Under the pieces are notes generated by a model that ran no database searches, was not told the origin of the DNA, and worked only from the letters and a program-made list of their open reading frames with translations. A DNA stretch of 64,000 bases from Poa pratensis (Eukaryota; Streptophyta; Magnoliopsida; Poales; Poaceae). The stretch is from assembly GCA_947311845.1 (NCBI GenBank), contig CAMZMU010000096.1, forward strand, positions 17,771,833-17,835,832, read 5' to 3'. The number at the start of each line of letters is the position of its first letter. The first letter of the stretch is position 1. Shown here one piece after another: positions 34,626-45,683 of the stretch. The translations under genes and the position numbers were made by a program.

Positions 34626-35293
34626 CTTCACAAAATGGTCTATCATCTATAGACATGTATAAATTTCGAGCCAAATGACCAAGTTATGGCCATCTTCGTG
34701 CCATAGTTTGTGATCAAGTGCTCATATTGGACACACATGTGTGTATTTGCATGGAAAACATTGTTACCAAAAAGAGTTTCCAAATTATTTATATAAATAT
34801 CATTTTCCATTTTTTAATTGTAAAAATGACTTTGTTTGTGAAGCAAGTACAAAAAAATATGGTGAAGAATGGCACTCATCCAATCATCACACAAAGTAGA
34901 CCATAGCTTGTGGATAATCCAGCAATATTAGTAATTTTCTCGGTTTCTACCTAATTTTCAAAAGAATGCTTCACAAAAAGGTCTACTGTCTATAAACATG
35001 TATATGTTTCAAGCCAAACAACCAAGATATGACCATTTCCATGTCATAGTTTGCGATAAAGTCCCCATATTTGGCACATAGGTGTGATTTGGTATGGGTA
35101 ACATTGTTGCCGAACTGAGTTTTTTCAAATTATTTGTATAAATATAATTTTCTAAGTGCCGAAAATTACTTTTTTGTGAAGTAAGTACACAAAATAAGGT
35201 GCAAAATGGCATTCATCTAGATTTCACACAAAGTAGACTATATTGTATTGATAATCCAAAAATATTAACATTTTTCTCGATTTCTACCTTATG
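34626..35293. repeat. Two direct copies of a 0.33-kb unit in the CACTA interior
   Basis: Copy 1 is 34626-34960 and copy 2 is 34969-35293. Both begin CTTCACAAAAWGGTCTA and end near TCTCGRTTTCTACC. A partial third direct piece is at about 34075-34165. The copies differ at many positions and are non-coding. Confidence 0.65.
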
Positions 35294-35599
35294 TCGGCTA
35301 TTTTAATGACTTTATGCCGTTTTTTATGTAATCTAAATTTGAGCTATAAATATCATTTTTTATTTTTTATTTTATAAATTAGTGTGTTATAAATTCCCAT
35401 ATTTTTTATAGTTGAATATAGATAAGAAATTATTTTATGCATACTCACTGCTATATGATCAAAGAAGATTATAAAAGAAATCGTACTTTCTGATTGGTCA
35501 GGAGGAGTTTCACACGGATAACGCCTCGGAGCCATTGGATGTTGTTGCGGTCAATCTGAAGCGTTGAGAGAAAAAACACAATCCGTGTGCTTTAGCTCT

Positions 35600-36019
35600 A
35601 ATTGGTGGACATGGACGCACGCTGGATCCTGCCTTTCTCTCTCCCCTGTACGCACGTGACCACCACCTGCACATCGCTACAAATCGCTACAAACGAAAAA
35701 AACTCCACGGCAGCTCTCGATCTGCACCCGCTCCTCCACCTCTCCTCTGCTACGCTTCGTCGTCCCAGGCCCGGCGCCGCTCCTTCCATCGCGAGCTCTT
35801 CCGCGCCCGTTCTCCACATCGAAGGCACGACGAGGTCGTCCATGGCCTTGACGAGGACGACGCCGATGCCGACACCGCCTGGTTCCTCTCCGCCGCTCGT
35901 TCACCTCCGTTGCTGCGGACGCGCCAGGAGCAGGGCTCGCCGACTTCGAGGCCACGCTGCAGGCCACGGCGCTGCTGCAGGAGGACGGGGCGAGACAACT
36001 GGCGTGTCGAGGCGTGCGC
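35600..36019 (+). pseudogene. GC-rich gene-like fragment in the CACTA, left part
   Basis: Composition changes abruptly from AT-rich transposon DNA to coding-like GC-rich DNA. Two plus-strand frames have protein-like composition near the end (one reads GLADFEATLQATALLQEDG, another DEDDADADTAWFLSAARS). The sequence is cut by the Gypsy insertion at 36019 and continues at 44327. It looks like a captured exon. Not recognised. Confidence 0.4.
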
Positions 36020-37339
36020 TGATACGTCTCCAACGTATCTATAATTTCTGATGTTTCATGCTTGTTTTATGTATCATTGTCACATGTTTTATATGCATTA
36101 TATATCATTATTATACATTTTCTGGGACTAACCTATTAACAAGATGCCACAGTGCCAGTTCCTGTTTTCTGCTGTTTTTGGTTCCAGAAAAGCTGTTCGG
36201 GCAATATTCTCGGAATTCGACGAAACAAAAGCTAAACCTCCTATTTTTCCGAGGGACACACGGAGCCAGAAGGGCAAGCCAGGGGGAGGCCCACGGCCTC
36301 CAAACCACATGGCGGCGCGGCGAGGAGAGAGAGTGCGCCGCCTGGTGGTTTGGCCCACTCGGGACTCCACCGACGTTGCCCCTTCGCCTATTTAGTCACC
36401 CCGACGCGAAAACCCTAAATATATATCTAATACTCCAGAAAGACTTCCGCAGCGCCGCCGCCATCGTGAGACCTCGTTTCGGGGTCAGAAGTTCCTGTTC
36501 TGGCACCCTGCCGGGACGGGGAATTGCCCCCGGAGCCATCTCCATCAACTCCATCGCCATCTTCATCGCCGCTGCTGACTCCCATGATGAGGAGGGAGTA
36601 GTTCTCCCCCGAGGCTGAGGGCTCTACCGGTAGCTATGTGGTTCATCTCTCTCTCCCATGGTGTGATCTTTATGTGATCATGAGCTTTGTAATCTAGTTG
36701 AACAAGTAGATGTTACTCTTTATCTATTATGCACTCTAGAGGTTACTTTAATATGAACTCCGGTACTCTCCACGGTGTAAAGGTGACAGTGTGTGCACCG
36801 TGTGTGACTCCTTTATGACGTTGTGGCGCTTGTTTACTCCGGCTTGAGGTGTGCTTTTGTAGCCCTACACAATGAATGGTGTTTGTTATCCAACAAGAGA
36901 GTGTTTAAGAGTAGCTTTTACTTATTCAGTTATGAGATCATTGTTGAGAGTGTCCACTAGTGAAAGTATGATCCCTAGGCCTTGTTTCTAAGCATTGAAA
37001 CACCGTTTACAACAAGTTCTGCTACATGTTTGCTTGCTGCCATCTTTATTTCAGATTGCAATTACTACTTATAATCATCCATATCACTTGTATTTCACTA
37101 TCTCTTCGCCGAACTAGTGCACCTATACATCTGACAAGTGTATTGGGTGTGTTGGGGACACAAGAGACTTCTTGTATCTTAATTGCAGGGTTGCTTGAGA
37201 GGGATATCTTTGACCTCTACCTCCCTGAGTTCGATAAACCTTGGGTGATTCACTTAAGGGAAACTTGCTGCTGTTCTACAAACCTCTGCTCTTGGAGGCC
37301 CAACACTGTCTACAAGAATAGAAGCACACGTAGACATCA
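36020..37339 (+). repeat. 5' LTR of the 36-44 kb Gypsy element
   Basis: TG...CA, 1320 bp. A TATTTAG stretch near 36388 sits where this family has its TATA-like box, followed by CGCGAAAACCCTAAAT. Confidence 0.93.
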
Positions 37340-37349
37340 AGCTATTTTC

Positions 37350-37367
37350 TGGCGCCGTTGCCGGGGA
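37350..37367 (+). other. Primer binding site (tRNA-Asp type)
   Basis: TGGCGCCGTTGCCGGGGA, ten bases after the LTR. It is complementary to the 3' end of plant tRNA-Asp as I recall it. Confidence 0.75.
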
Positions 37368-37447
37368 GGTAAGTTGGAAGGTATCTCCTTTAGATTCTGC
37401 AATTATTTCTTTTTGTTTCTTGTTTTTATTTTCACTAGTTAGGCTTA

Positions 37448-40071
37448 ATGGAAAACAACAAAAAAATTAGAGATCTCTATGAACTTTATATGGAATTAGG
37501 ACATGATGCTTTTGAAGAGAAAATTAAAAAACCTATGGAGGCTTGTTTGCATAATAGTGGTAGTAATGTTATTAGTATAAATTCTTTGGACACCATTATT
37601 GCTAAGGCTGTGGAAAAGCCTAAGCTTGGGGAAGCTAGTTTATATGAAAATAATCTTTTTTGCTCCTCAGCTATGGAGGAATTATTTTGCCTTGATAATG
37701 CTTTGTCTCCAATATGTGATAATTCTAATGATGTTTGTGATATTCCAAATCCACCTGTTGAAAGTATTTCTTTTAAAATACCTATGAAAATTGTTGAAAG
37801 GGTTATGAATGATCAGTATGCAGGGGATGGATCAATCCATCCAAGTGCTCACTTGTCGAAACTTACAGAACTTTGTGAGTTATTTAAGGTTGCAGGTTTA
37901 TCAAGAGAAAATGTCATGAGGAAACTATTTCCATTGTCACTTAAGGACAAAGCAAAGGAATGGTATAGGCTGCTGGATGAACAACCTTCGAATTGGAAAC
38001 AGCTTGAATCTCTCTTTTACTCTAAATTTTATCCTCTTCATGAAGTGCATCTAGATAGGAATTACATTTATAATTTTTACCCTCATGATGGAGAAAGCAT
38101 TGCTCAAGCTTGGGGAAGGCTGAAAACATTAATACTCAAATGTCCTAACCATGAGCTTTCTGAGGAAATAATTGTTACTAATTTTTATGCAAGGCTTTCA
38201 GGTCATTACAAGGATTATGTAGATGCATGTTCACATGGTTCTTTCACAAGCAAGAAGGTTGAAGCTAGATGGGATCTTCTTGAAAGAATTCAAAACAATG
38301 CTGAGGATTGGGAGAATGACAAAGGTAAAGAATCAGGTATAAACTATGAATATGATTGCATTAAGTCTTTCGTTGAAACTGCTAGTTTTCAAGAGCTTAG
38401 TGCTAAATATGGTCTTGATTCTCAAATTATTGTTGATTGTTTTAGAACCTTTGCTTCTCATATTAATGTTCCTAAAGAAAATTGGGACGTGTATCATGAA
38501 CCTTTCAAAGACACTTGCATGGAAAATGAAATTGTTGTTAATGATTGCAATAAACATGCTCAAACTTCTGAAAATACTATTTCTTATAAGCATGTTAATT
38601 TTTGTGGAATGCATAGACCTTGTGGAATTAATCAAATCGAAGATGAATATTGTATCCATCATAGGAATGAAAAAACTAGAACATGGTACAAGGCTCTAAG
38701 AGATCTTGGTGAAAAAGTTTGTGACCTCCATCCTTTTATTTGTGAACTTTGCTATGAAGTGGGTCATTTTAATTTTCAATGTTCAGGTCATGATAATAGC
38801 CTTTCGAATCCAATTACTGCAAATTTGTATTGTGATAACATGATCACTCCTAATCAACATGATGAACTTACATTATTTTTGGGGTGTGAAGAGTTATCAA
38901 GAAAAACTTCCTTGTTAGATATGAGTGATCTTGATATGAATAGTGTGTTGCATGGATGTTATCTCTATTGTGTTAATAATTGCCATGCTAACACCTACAT
39001 ACAAAATATTATAAAGGATGAGACTTTACCAAAGTATGACAGGACTAATATGTGTTTTGTTCTCATTAATGAAAGAGAGGAGTCCCCCCAAGTTTCTTCC
39101 ATTGTCTCTAATACTAAACCAGGTTATGTGGAGGAGCTTCCTTTCAAACCTCTCCCTCCTAAAGATAAAAAGAAGAGGGGAAAGAAGAAGAAGAAGAGGA
39201 GTAAAAGGAGAGAGGAAACGGTATCTTCTCCCAAACTTGTTGCTCCTGTTACAATTGATACTTATAATTCTGAATTCGATGATTCTGAACTTGATGATGA
39301 ACCTATGCCTGTTACTTATATTAGTGATCATGATTGGGAAAATGAAACTACTTTTGATATTGAAAATCTTTGGGGTACCAATTCTGAAAATGATGATATT
39401 AATGATTGCCATACTATTAGTACTATCCATGTTTCTTCCAATGATGATATGAAAAGCTCTAAGCTTGGGGATGAGGTGTTTGAAAATCCTTTTGCTAGTA
39501 ATAATTATATATATGAGACCTCTCTCCTAGTGATGTGTTTGAAAATTCTTTTGCTACTGCTGATTATATGTTTGATACATCTCCTTCTAGTAAAAATGAT
39601 GATATGTTTACAGATGAACACACTTTGGAAGATAACTATTCTATTACTTATGATGATACTATGCCTCCAGTCTTTGATAATTATTATAAAGAATACTATG
39701 ACATAGGTTATAATTACAATCATCCTCATGAAACTTGTCATAGTTATGGAGAGATTACCCAAAACCATCCCTTTAATATACAACTTGTCTATCATGTTCG
39801 AGTTCTTTATGATGATCCTGCCCCCATTGTTATTAATGAGAAGAACTTTTCTTATGTGGAAAATAAGATACTTTTGTGCATATGGATCATGGTAAGAATG
39901 TTTCATGTGATGGTTATATTGTGGATTTTATCAATGATGCTACTGAAAGTTTTTATGAGAGAGGGAGACATGGATTCATATATCTCAATAATATCAATCT
40001 CCTCTCTTTTTGTTGAAATTTTTGAAGTTGCACTTGTTTTGTCTTTCTATGCTAGTAGCTTCATGCTTTAA
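37448..40071 (+). pseudogene. gag: Gypsy gag, frameshifted near its 3' end
   Basis: ATG at 37448 (MENNKKIRDLYELYMELG). The gag core is at residues about 115-280: HPSAHLSKLTELCELFKVAG, PLSLKDKAKEWYRLLDEQ, NWKQLESLFYSKFYP, SIAQAWGRLKTLILKCPNH. A cysteine/histidine segment (CELCYEVGHFNFQC) resembles a zinc knuckle at about residue 435. A lysine-rich nuclear-localisation-like run (KDKKKRGKKKKKRSKRR) and an acidic tail follow. Near 39525 a one-base shift moves the frame to the one that runs 39535-40071 with the repeated motif VFENSFATADYMFDTS. The native product would be about 830 residues. Confidence 0.75.
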
Positions 40072-43006
40072 TTTGTTTTCTTACAAGATTCCTTTGCATA
40101 GGAAGTGGGTTAGACTTAAATGTGTTTGGTATTTGCTTTTTGATGCTCTCTTATATTCAACTCTTATACATATGAGAGCATTATCAAAATCACTATGCCT
40201 AGCTAAAAGGCTTTAAAGAAAAGCGCTTATGGGAGACAACCCATCGTTTTTATTTGCTGTTATTTTTATTTTCTTTGAGTCAAGGAGTTTTGTCACTTCT
40301 GTAGCAACTCCTTTGTATCTTTATTTTATCACATTGTTGTGCCAAGTAAAGTTCTATATTGAAAGTTGATGCAAGATTTGGATTTCTGCGCAGTAACAGA
40401 TTTTTGCTGTCACGAATTTGAGCTTTTCTCCCTGTAGAAAATTCGAAAAATTCTACGAAAAATCACGCATCTTCCTGAGATATGTACGCAACTTTCATTA
40501 TTTTGGGCCAGATCCATCTGAGTAACGGAAATAGCTCGAAAAAATTCGTCTTTACTGGCTGTTCTGTTTTGACAGATTCTGTCTCTGTTTTTTTTTTGCA
40601 TTGTCTCTTGTGGACTTTAAGTGAGGTTCTCTAGACGTGGAGGGCTGTAGCTAATGTTTTATTGAGTATTGCAATGTGTCACTACAGAACCAAAAGTGGA
40701 TTAATGTTTTTGAGTACTAACCCCTCTAATGAAGTTTATGAGAAGTTTGGTGTGGCAGAAGTTTTCAAGGGTCAAGAGAGAAGGATGATATTGTGATCAA
40801 GAAGAGTGAAGAGCTAAGCTTGGGGATGCCCCCGTGGGTCACCCAAGCATATTTCAAAGAAGACTCAAGCATCTAAGCTTGGGGATGCCCAAGGCATCCC
40901 CTTCTTCATCATCAACTTATCAGGTCATCTCTAGTGAAACTATATTTTAATTCTTTCACATCATATGTGCTTTCTTGGAGCGTCTTTGTGTTTAGTTTGT
41001 TAGTTTTATTCTCTGATCATATCAATGTCGGATCCTATCTATCTTGTTTGGGAGAGAGACACGCTCCGCTTTTTCATTTGAATACTCCTATTCTTCACTT
41101 ATATTTGTTGAGTATTCATTTTCGCACTGTTTAGCTTCTAGCTCTTGGTTTACATGTATCTCTTGTTCAGAGCTATTAGTTATTTTATAGAAAGTACTTT
41201 CTTGCTTCACTTATATTTATTTGGAGAGTTGCTTGGTTGATGTGTTGGTCCAGAAATTTTTGCATGTGGTAGTGGTATAATGAAAAACTTGCATAATCTT
41301 GTAGATCATTGAACTTTGATAATCTGATTCTTTGCAAACGTTTTGAGATATTTAGATGGTAAAACTTGCTGGTTAATTAAGTTAAAATCATTAGTGGATT
41401 GTTGTCTTTAAGCTTGTACCGTACTACAAACTCTAATAAAATTGTTGAAGGTGTAGTTGGACTTGATAGCTTTCCATGTCTGAAAGTTCATTGTAATAAC
41501 TAAGTTGTGCTGAAGGTCGAGGGATCTAACGGGGTACTTGTGCCGCCGTGAACGGCCCTTCTTGGAGTGAATTTTAATCATGCTCTTAATGTTGAACCTG
41601 CTAGTTGTTTGCAATAAACTTGTGAGTTCTTTTTGACTAATGTTAAGCTACGGTTTTTGGCACTTCCACCATCCAAATTTGCTAGCCTCTTCGGTGCTGT
41701 GCATTGCCTTCTGCTCACATTGAGAGTTGTGCATACTTCGCCGGTACATCCAACCCCGTGGGAGGACTTCCTCTTGTTCTCCTACACATAAGCCTATACA
41801 TCTTCCTCAAAACAACCACCATACCTACCTACCACAGCATTTCCATAGCTGTTCCGAGATATATTGCCATGCAACTTCCATTTACATTACATGACTTGTT
41901 GTCATTCATCACTTATATATTGCTTTGCATGATTCTATACAGCTGATGTGTGGTTTACCCATGTTACGCTAGATCATTGCATATCCTGCTACACTGGCAG
42001 AGGCATACAGTTTCATACATCATGTCTTGTTCGTTATGAGTTATATGTACCAAAAAGTGTGTTGTCATATTAGAATGTTGCCCCTGAAAGTGAAAAGTGC
42101 TATGTGGCCATCGAAAAGAGAAACAGAAAAAGAAAAAAAATAGAAAAAAGGAAAAAAGAAAAAAAAGAATAAAGAAAAAGGGGGCAACATTACTATCCTT
42201 TATCCACACTTGTGCTCATGTTTCAGCACCTGCAGTATTCATAGTCATCATTTGTGCTCATGTTTAGCACCTATACTCCATGTGAGAGAGTTTTCATGTT
42301 CTATTTGTATAACTATGTGGGGAATTTACACTATAGAACTTGGGTTGTATATTCCAATGATGAGCTCCTCAAAAGTGCTCTAGGTCTTCATGAGCAACCA
42401 AGTTGGATGCACCCCCACTAGTTCCATTGGAGAGCTTTCATACACATATAGCTCTATGTGCATCCGTTGCATGGCAATCACTACTCCTTACATAGCTTCG
42501 ATTATAAGACTTCCTCTTGTCTAATGATCACTTATAGCTTTGTGAGACTTTCTTCCTTTGGCCTTCCAAACCCCCATTAATGTTCTCTTTGCCATAACAT
42601 CCTGGTGCCAATACCAAATGCTTGCGCTCACCGGTTGAGTAGACTTCGAAACAGTTGATTCATGACGTTCATGTTTATGTTTACTTGGCTGAATCCTTCT
42701 ATGTTATGAAAATTTGCTTGATGCTTGGATTGAAGGATAGAACTTCTACGCTGGATACTTAAACCATCTTTAATGAACCTTGTACGGTTTCATGTCTTTA
42801 AAGCAATAGTTCATGAAAACTTTTAGCTTGTTTGACTCTTGCTTTGTCTTTTGATATCAACTATATACATTTGCCTTGAATGATTTGATCAGCTTACATG
42901 TCTTACAATATTATGATCAAGATTGTGTGAAAGCATGTCTCTTCAGAAATTATTTTTTTATCGTTTTACCTACTCGAGGACGAGTAGAACTAAGCTTGGG
43001 GATGCT
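40072..43006. other. Long non-coding interior of the Gypsy element
   Basis: About 2.9 kb without a credible ORF. It holds two copies of AAGCTTGGGGATGCCC (about 40817 and 40877), a purine-rich run of A and G at 42115-42182, and the polypurine tract. Same-family elements in cereals are known to have this structure. Confidence 0.7.
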
Positions 43007-44326
43007 TGATACGTCTCCAACGTATCTATAATTTCTGATGTTTCATGCTTGTTTTATGTATCATTGTCACATGTTTTATATGCATTATATATCATTATTA
43101 TACATTTTCTGGGACTAACCTATTAACAAGATGCCACAGTGCCAGTTCCTGTTTTTGCTGTTTTTTGTTCCAGAAAAGCTGTTCGGGCAATATTCTCGGA
43201 ATTCGACGAAACAAAAGCCAAACCTCCTATTTTTCCGAGGGACACACGGAGCCAGAAGGGCAAGCCAGGGGAGGCCCACGGCCTCCAAACCACATGGCGG
43301 CGCGGCGAGGAGAGAGAGTGCGCCGCCTGGTGGTTTGGCCCACTCGGGACTCCACCGACGTTGCCCCTTCGCCTATTTAGTCACCCCGACGCGAAAACCC
43401 TAAATATATATATCTAATACTCCAGAAAGACTTCCGCAGCGCCGCCGCCATCGTGAGACCTCGTTTCGGGGTCAGAAGTTCCTGTTCTGGCACCCTGCCG
43501 GGACGGGGAATTGCCCCCGGAGCCATCTCCATCAACTCCATCGCCATCTTCATCGCCGCTGCTGACTCCCATGATGAGGAGGGAGTAGTTCTCCCCCGAG
43601 GCTGAGGGCTCTACCGGTAGCTATGTGGTTCATCTCTCTCTCCCATGATGTGATCTTTATGTGATCATGAGCTTTGTAATCTAGTTGAACAAGTAGATGT
43701 TACTCTTTATCTATTATGCACTCTAGAGGTTACTTTAATATGAACTCCGGTACTCTCCACGGTGTAAAGGTGACAGTGTGTGCACCGTGTGTGACTCCTC
43801 TATGACGTTGTGGCGCTTGTTTACTCCGGCTTGAGGTGTGCTTTTGTAGCCCTACACAATGAATGGTGTTTGTTATCCAACAAGAGAGTGTTTAATAGTA
43901 GCTTTTACTTATTCAGTTATGAGATCATTGTTGAGAGTGTCCACTAGTGAAAGTATGATCCCTAGGCCTTGTTTCTAAGCATTGAAACACCGTTTACAAC
44001 AAGTTCTGCTACATGTTTGCTTGCTGCCATCTTTATTTCAGATTGCAATTACTACTTGCAATCATCCATATCACTTGTATTTCACTATCTCTTCGCCGAA
44101 CTAGTGCACCTATACATCTGACAAGTGTATTGGGTGTGTTGGGGACACAAGAGACTTCTTGTATCTTAATTGCAGGGTTGCTTGAGAGGGATATCTTTGA
44201 CCTCTACCTCCCTGAGTTCGATAAACCTTGGGTGATTCACTTAAGGGAAACTTGCTGCTGTTCTACAAACCTCTGCTCTTGGAGGCCCAACACTGTCTAC
44301 AATAATAGAAGCACACGTAGACATCA
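43007..44326 (+). repeat. 3' LTR of the 36-44 kb Gypsy element
   Basis: TG...CA, 1320 bp, preceded by the purine-rich AAGCTTGGGGATGCT that serves as polypurine tract. Confidence 0.93.
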
Positions 44327-44460
44327 TGCGCCTACTTCTACCTCGCCCTCGTGCGGGCGGCGCAGCGAGAAGCATGGCAGAAGGCCACGCACTTCCTGCA
44401 GGCCGTGCTCGCCATCAACCTCGCCGTGCTCGTCTTGACCTCGTCGTGCCGCAGTTTTAG
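44327..44460 (+). pseudogene. GC-rich gene-like fragment in the CACTA, right part
   Basis: Continues the left part after the Gypsy element; the TGCGC duplication marks the join. One frame reads YFYLALVRAAQREAWQKATH followed by a hydrophobic FLQAVLAINLAVLVL, which could be a helix or membrane segment. The frame ends in CRSF-stop close to the subterminal repeats. Family unknown. Confidence 0.4.
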
Positions 44461-44489
44461 TGCTCTGCTGCCCGCCGCTCAGCCGTGGC

Positions 44490-44557
44490 TACGCCGACGG
44501 CCAGGTTGGTACGCCGACGGGCCGCTACGCCGACGGCCTTCAGGTCTACGCCGACGG
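44490..44557. repeat. CACTA right subterminal repeats
   Basis: TACGCCGACGG occurs four times at 44490, 44510, 44526 and 44547, all in the same orientation and spaced about 16-21 bases apart. Confidence 0.75.
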
Positions 44558-44597
44558 TTTCCGGCCGTCGACGTCTCGGCTGGTTCCCGTAGTGTAT

Positions 44598-44820
44598 TAC
44601 CTTTTTTTTAAATCTGCTATCGATTAGTTTCTGGTACGACTTATGTTGCACAGAAGAATCTCCAACATGGATCGTGTCAAACATACAAAATAGTTACGTT
44701 ACTAAAAATCTCTCATTAAATTATTACCATGGATTTTAGATCTAACTATCATAATTAATTTAATGATGTGGTTTAACGTGGTGTCTCGAAAAACTCACTC
44801 TTTTAGTATATAATAATAGA
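44598..44820 (-). other. Helitron 5' terminal segment
   Basis: On the minus strand it begins TCTATTATTATATACTAAAA then GAGTGAGTTTTTCGAG. It lies between the CACTA right border and the Helitron 5' end. Non-coding. Confidence 0.7.
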
Positions 44821-45683
44821 TCATCCATGACCTGATCATCATGGTGGTTAATTAACATTTGTATATTGCACTAGGAGATGGTCTACGCTGCTGAAATGAA
44901 TCTCTAGCTAGGTGAGCTAGACTAGACAAGTGTTCGTCAACTGTCAAGGTAAGTCGACAGATCTCTGATGACGGCCATCGACACCAAAACATAGCACGGA
45001 GCATTCAAATTTGTAGCAGTGGGAAGATCCATCTAGCCAGTCCTAGATCTCAATAGTCCGGTCGTCCGGGTCGTCATCTTTTATTTAGATCGCACGCGGT
45101 CGCTGTGCTGACTCCACACATTGCACGGTGATCGACGGCTTACGTTGCATCGATCAGCTGCATGCATGCAGCATTAGACACGGGGAATATGTGCATGCAG
45201 AGATCAAGATTGCTACGATCGAAGGGTGGTATTACTCTATACTTTCCTCTAGATGGCAGCGATGGATCGAAGAGACGAAGAGTAGCTACTACCACTCCCA
45301 AGGGCCGATCGAGAGTCTCCGGTCGAGCAGCCCAACGCAGTAGTAGCTAGCGTAGATCGGCGGATGTGCCCGTCGCCGGTCGACCGGCCATCAATGAGCG
45401 TCCAGAACATCCGCCACGGCCTCTGCGTCGCCGCCGCAATCCGCGCCGGGACACCGCCGCCCCCCATCACCCCATGCAATAGCATACACTCACGGTCGTA
45501 CGCACTACGCAGCATGAGCCTTTCTATATGCTCTTGCTTCTTGAGTCTATTTAAGCTCTACTGGCGATCTGTAGTAACGGCACAGCCTCCTTGGTTTCTT
45601 ACATGATGCATGGTTAATTAATCGTTGGAAGCCGGGGTTAGTCGGCAATGCTAGTCCAGGACAGAAGCAAGGTGCTCCCGGGT

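Larger units (their letters stand above)
36020..44326 (+). mobile_element. Full-length non-autonomous Gypsy element (Sabrina/WHAM-like), 8.3 kb
   Basis: LTRs are 36020-37339 and 43007-44326, each 1320 bp, starting TGATACGTCTCC and ending GACATCA. Flanks are TGCGC on both sides (36015-36019 and 44327-44331). The tRNA-Asp-type primer binding site follows the 5' LTR. One gag ORF is present; no protease, RT, RNase H or integrase. The interior from about 40070 to 43006 is long non-coding DNA. By eye the LTRs differ by about nine substitutions and three small indels, so this is the youngest datable insertion in the window. Confidence 0.93.
33357..44594. mobile_element. CACTA transposon (about 2.9 kb without its nested Gypsy)
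   Basis: It begins CACTACGGGAA and ends TTCCCGTAGTG, a perfect 11-bp inverted repeat with the CACTA signature. Flanks are TAT at 33354-33356 and 44595-44597, the 3-bp duplication typical of the superfamily. Subterminal copies of TACGCCGACGGC are clustered at both ends. No TNP1/TNP2 transposase is present, so it is non-autonomous. It contains internal repeats, a tRNA-like segment and a GC-rich gene-like fragment, and a full-length Gypsy element (36020-44326). Confidence 0.9.
22481..44820 (-). mobile_element. Non-autonomous Helitron hosting all nested elements in 24-44 kb
   Basis: On the minus strand it starts TCTATTATTATATACTAAAA (44820 downward) and ends in CTTGCTAG (22481). A perfect 9-bp-stem hairpin lies 11 bases before the end. 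Insertion is between A (22480) and T (44821) without target duplication. Copy A shows the empty site CTAA|TCATCC at 18570/18571. TC start, hairpin, CTAG end and A^T target are the defining Helitron features. No Rep/helicase ORF is present. Subtracting nested elements leaves about 3 kb: 22481-24207, 32318-33356 and 44598-44820. Confidence 0.88.
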
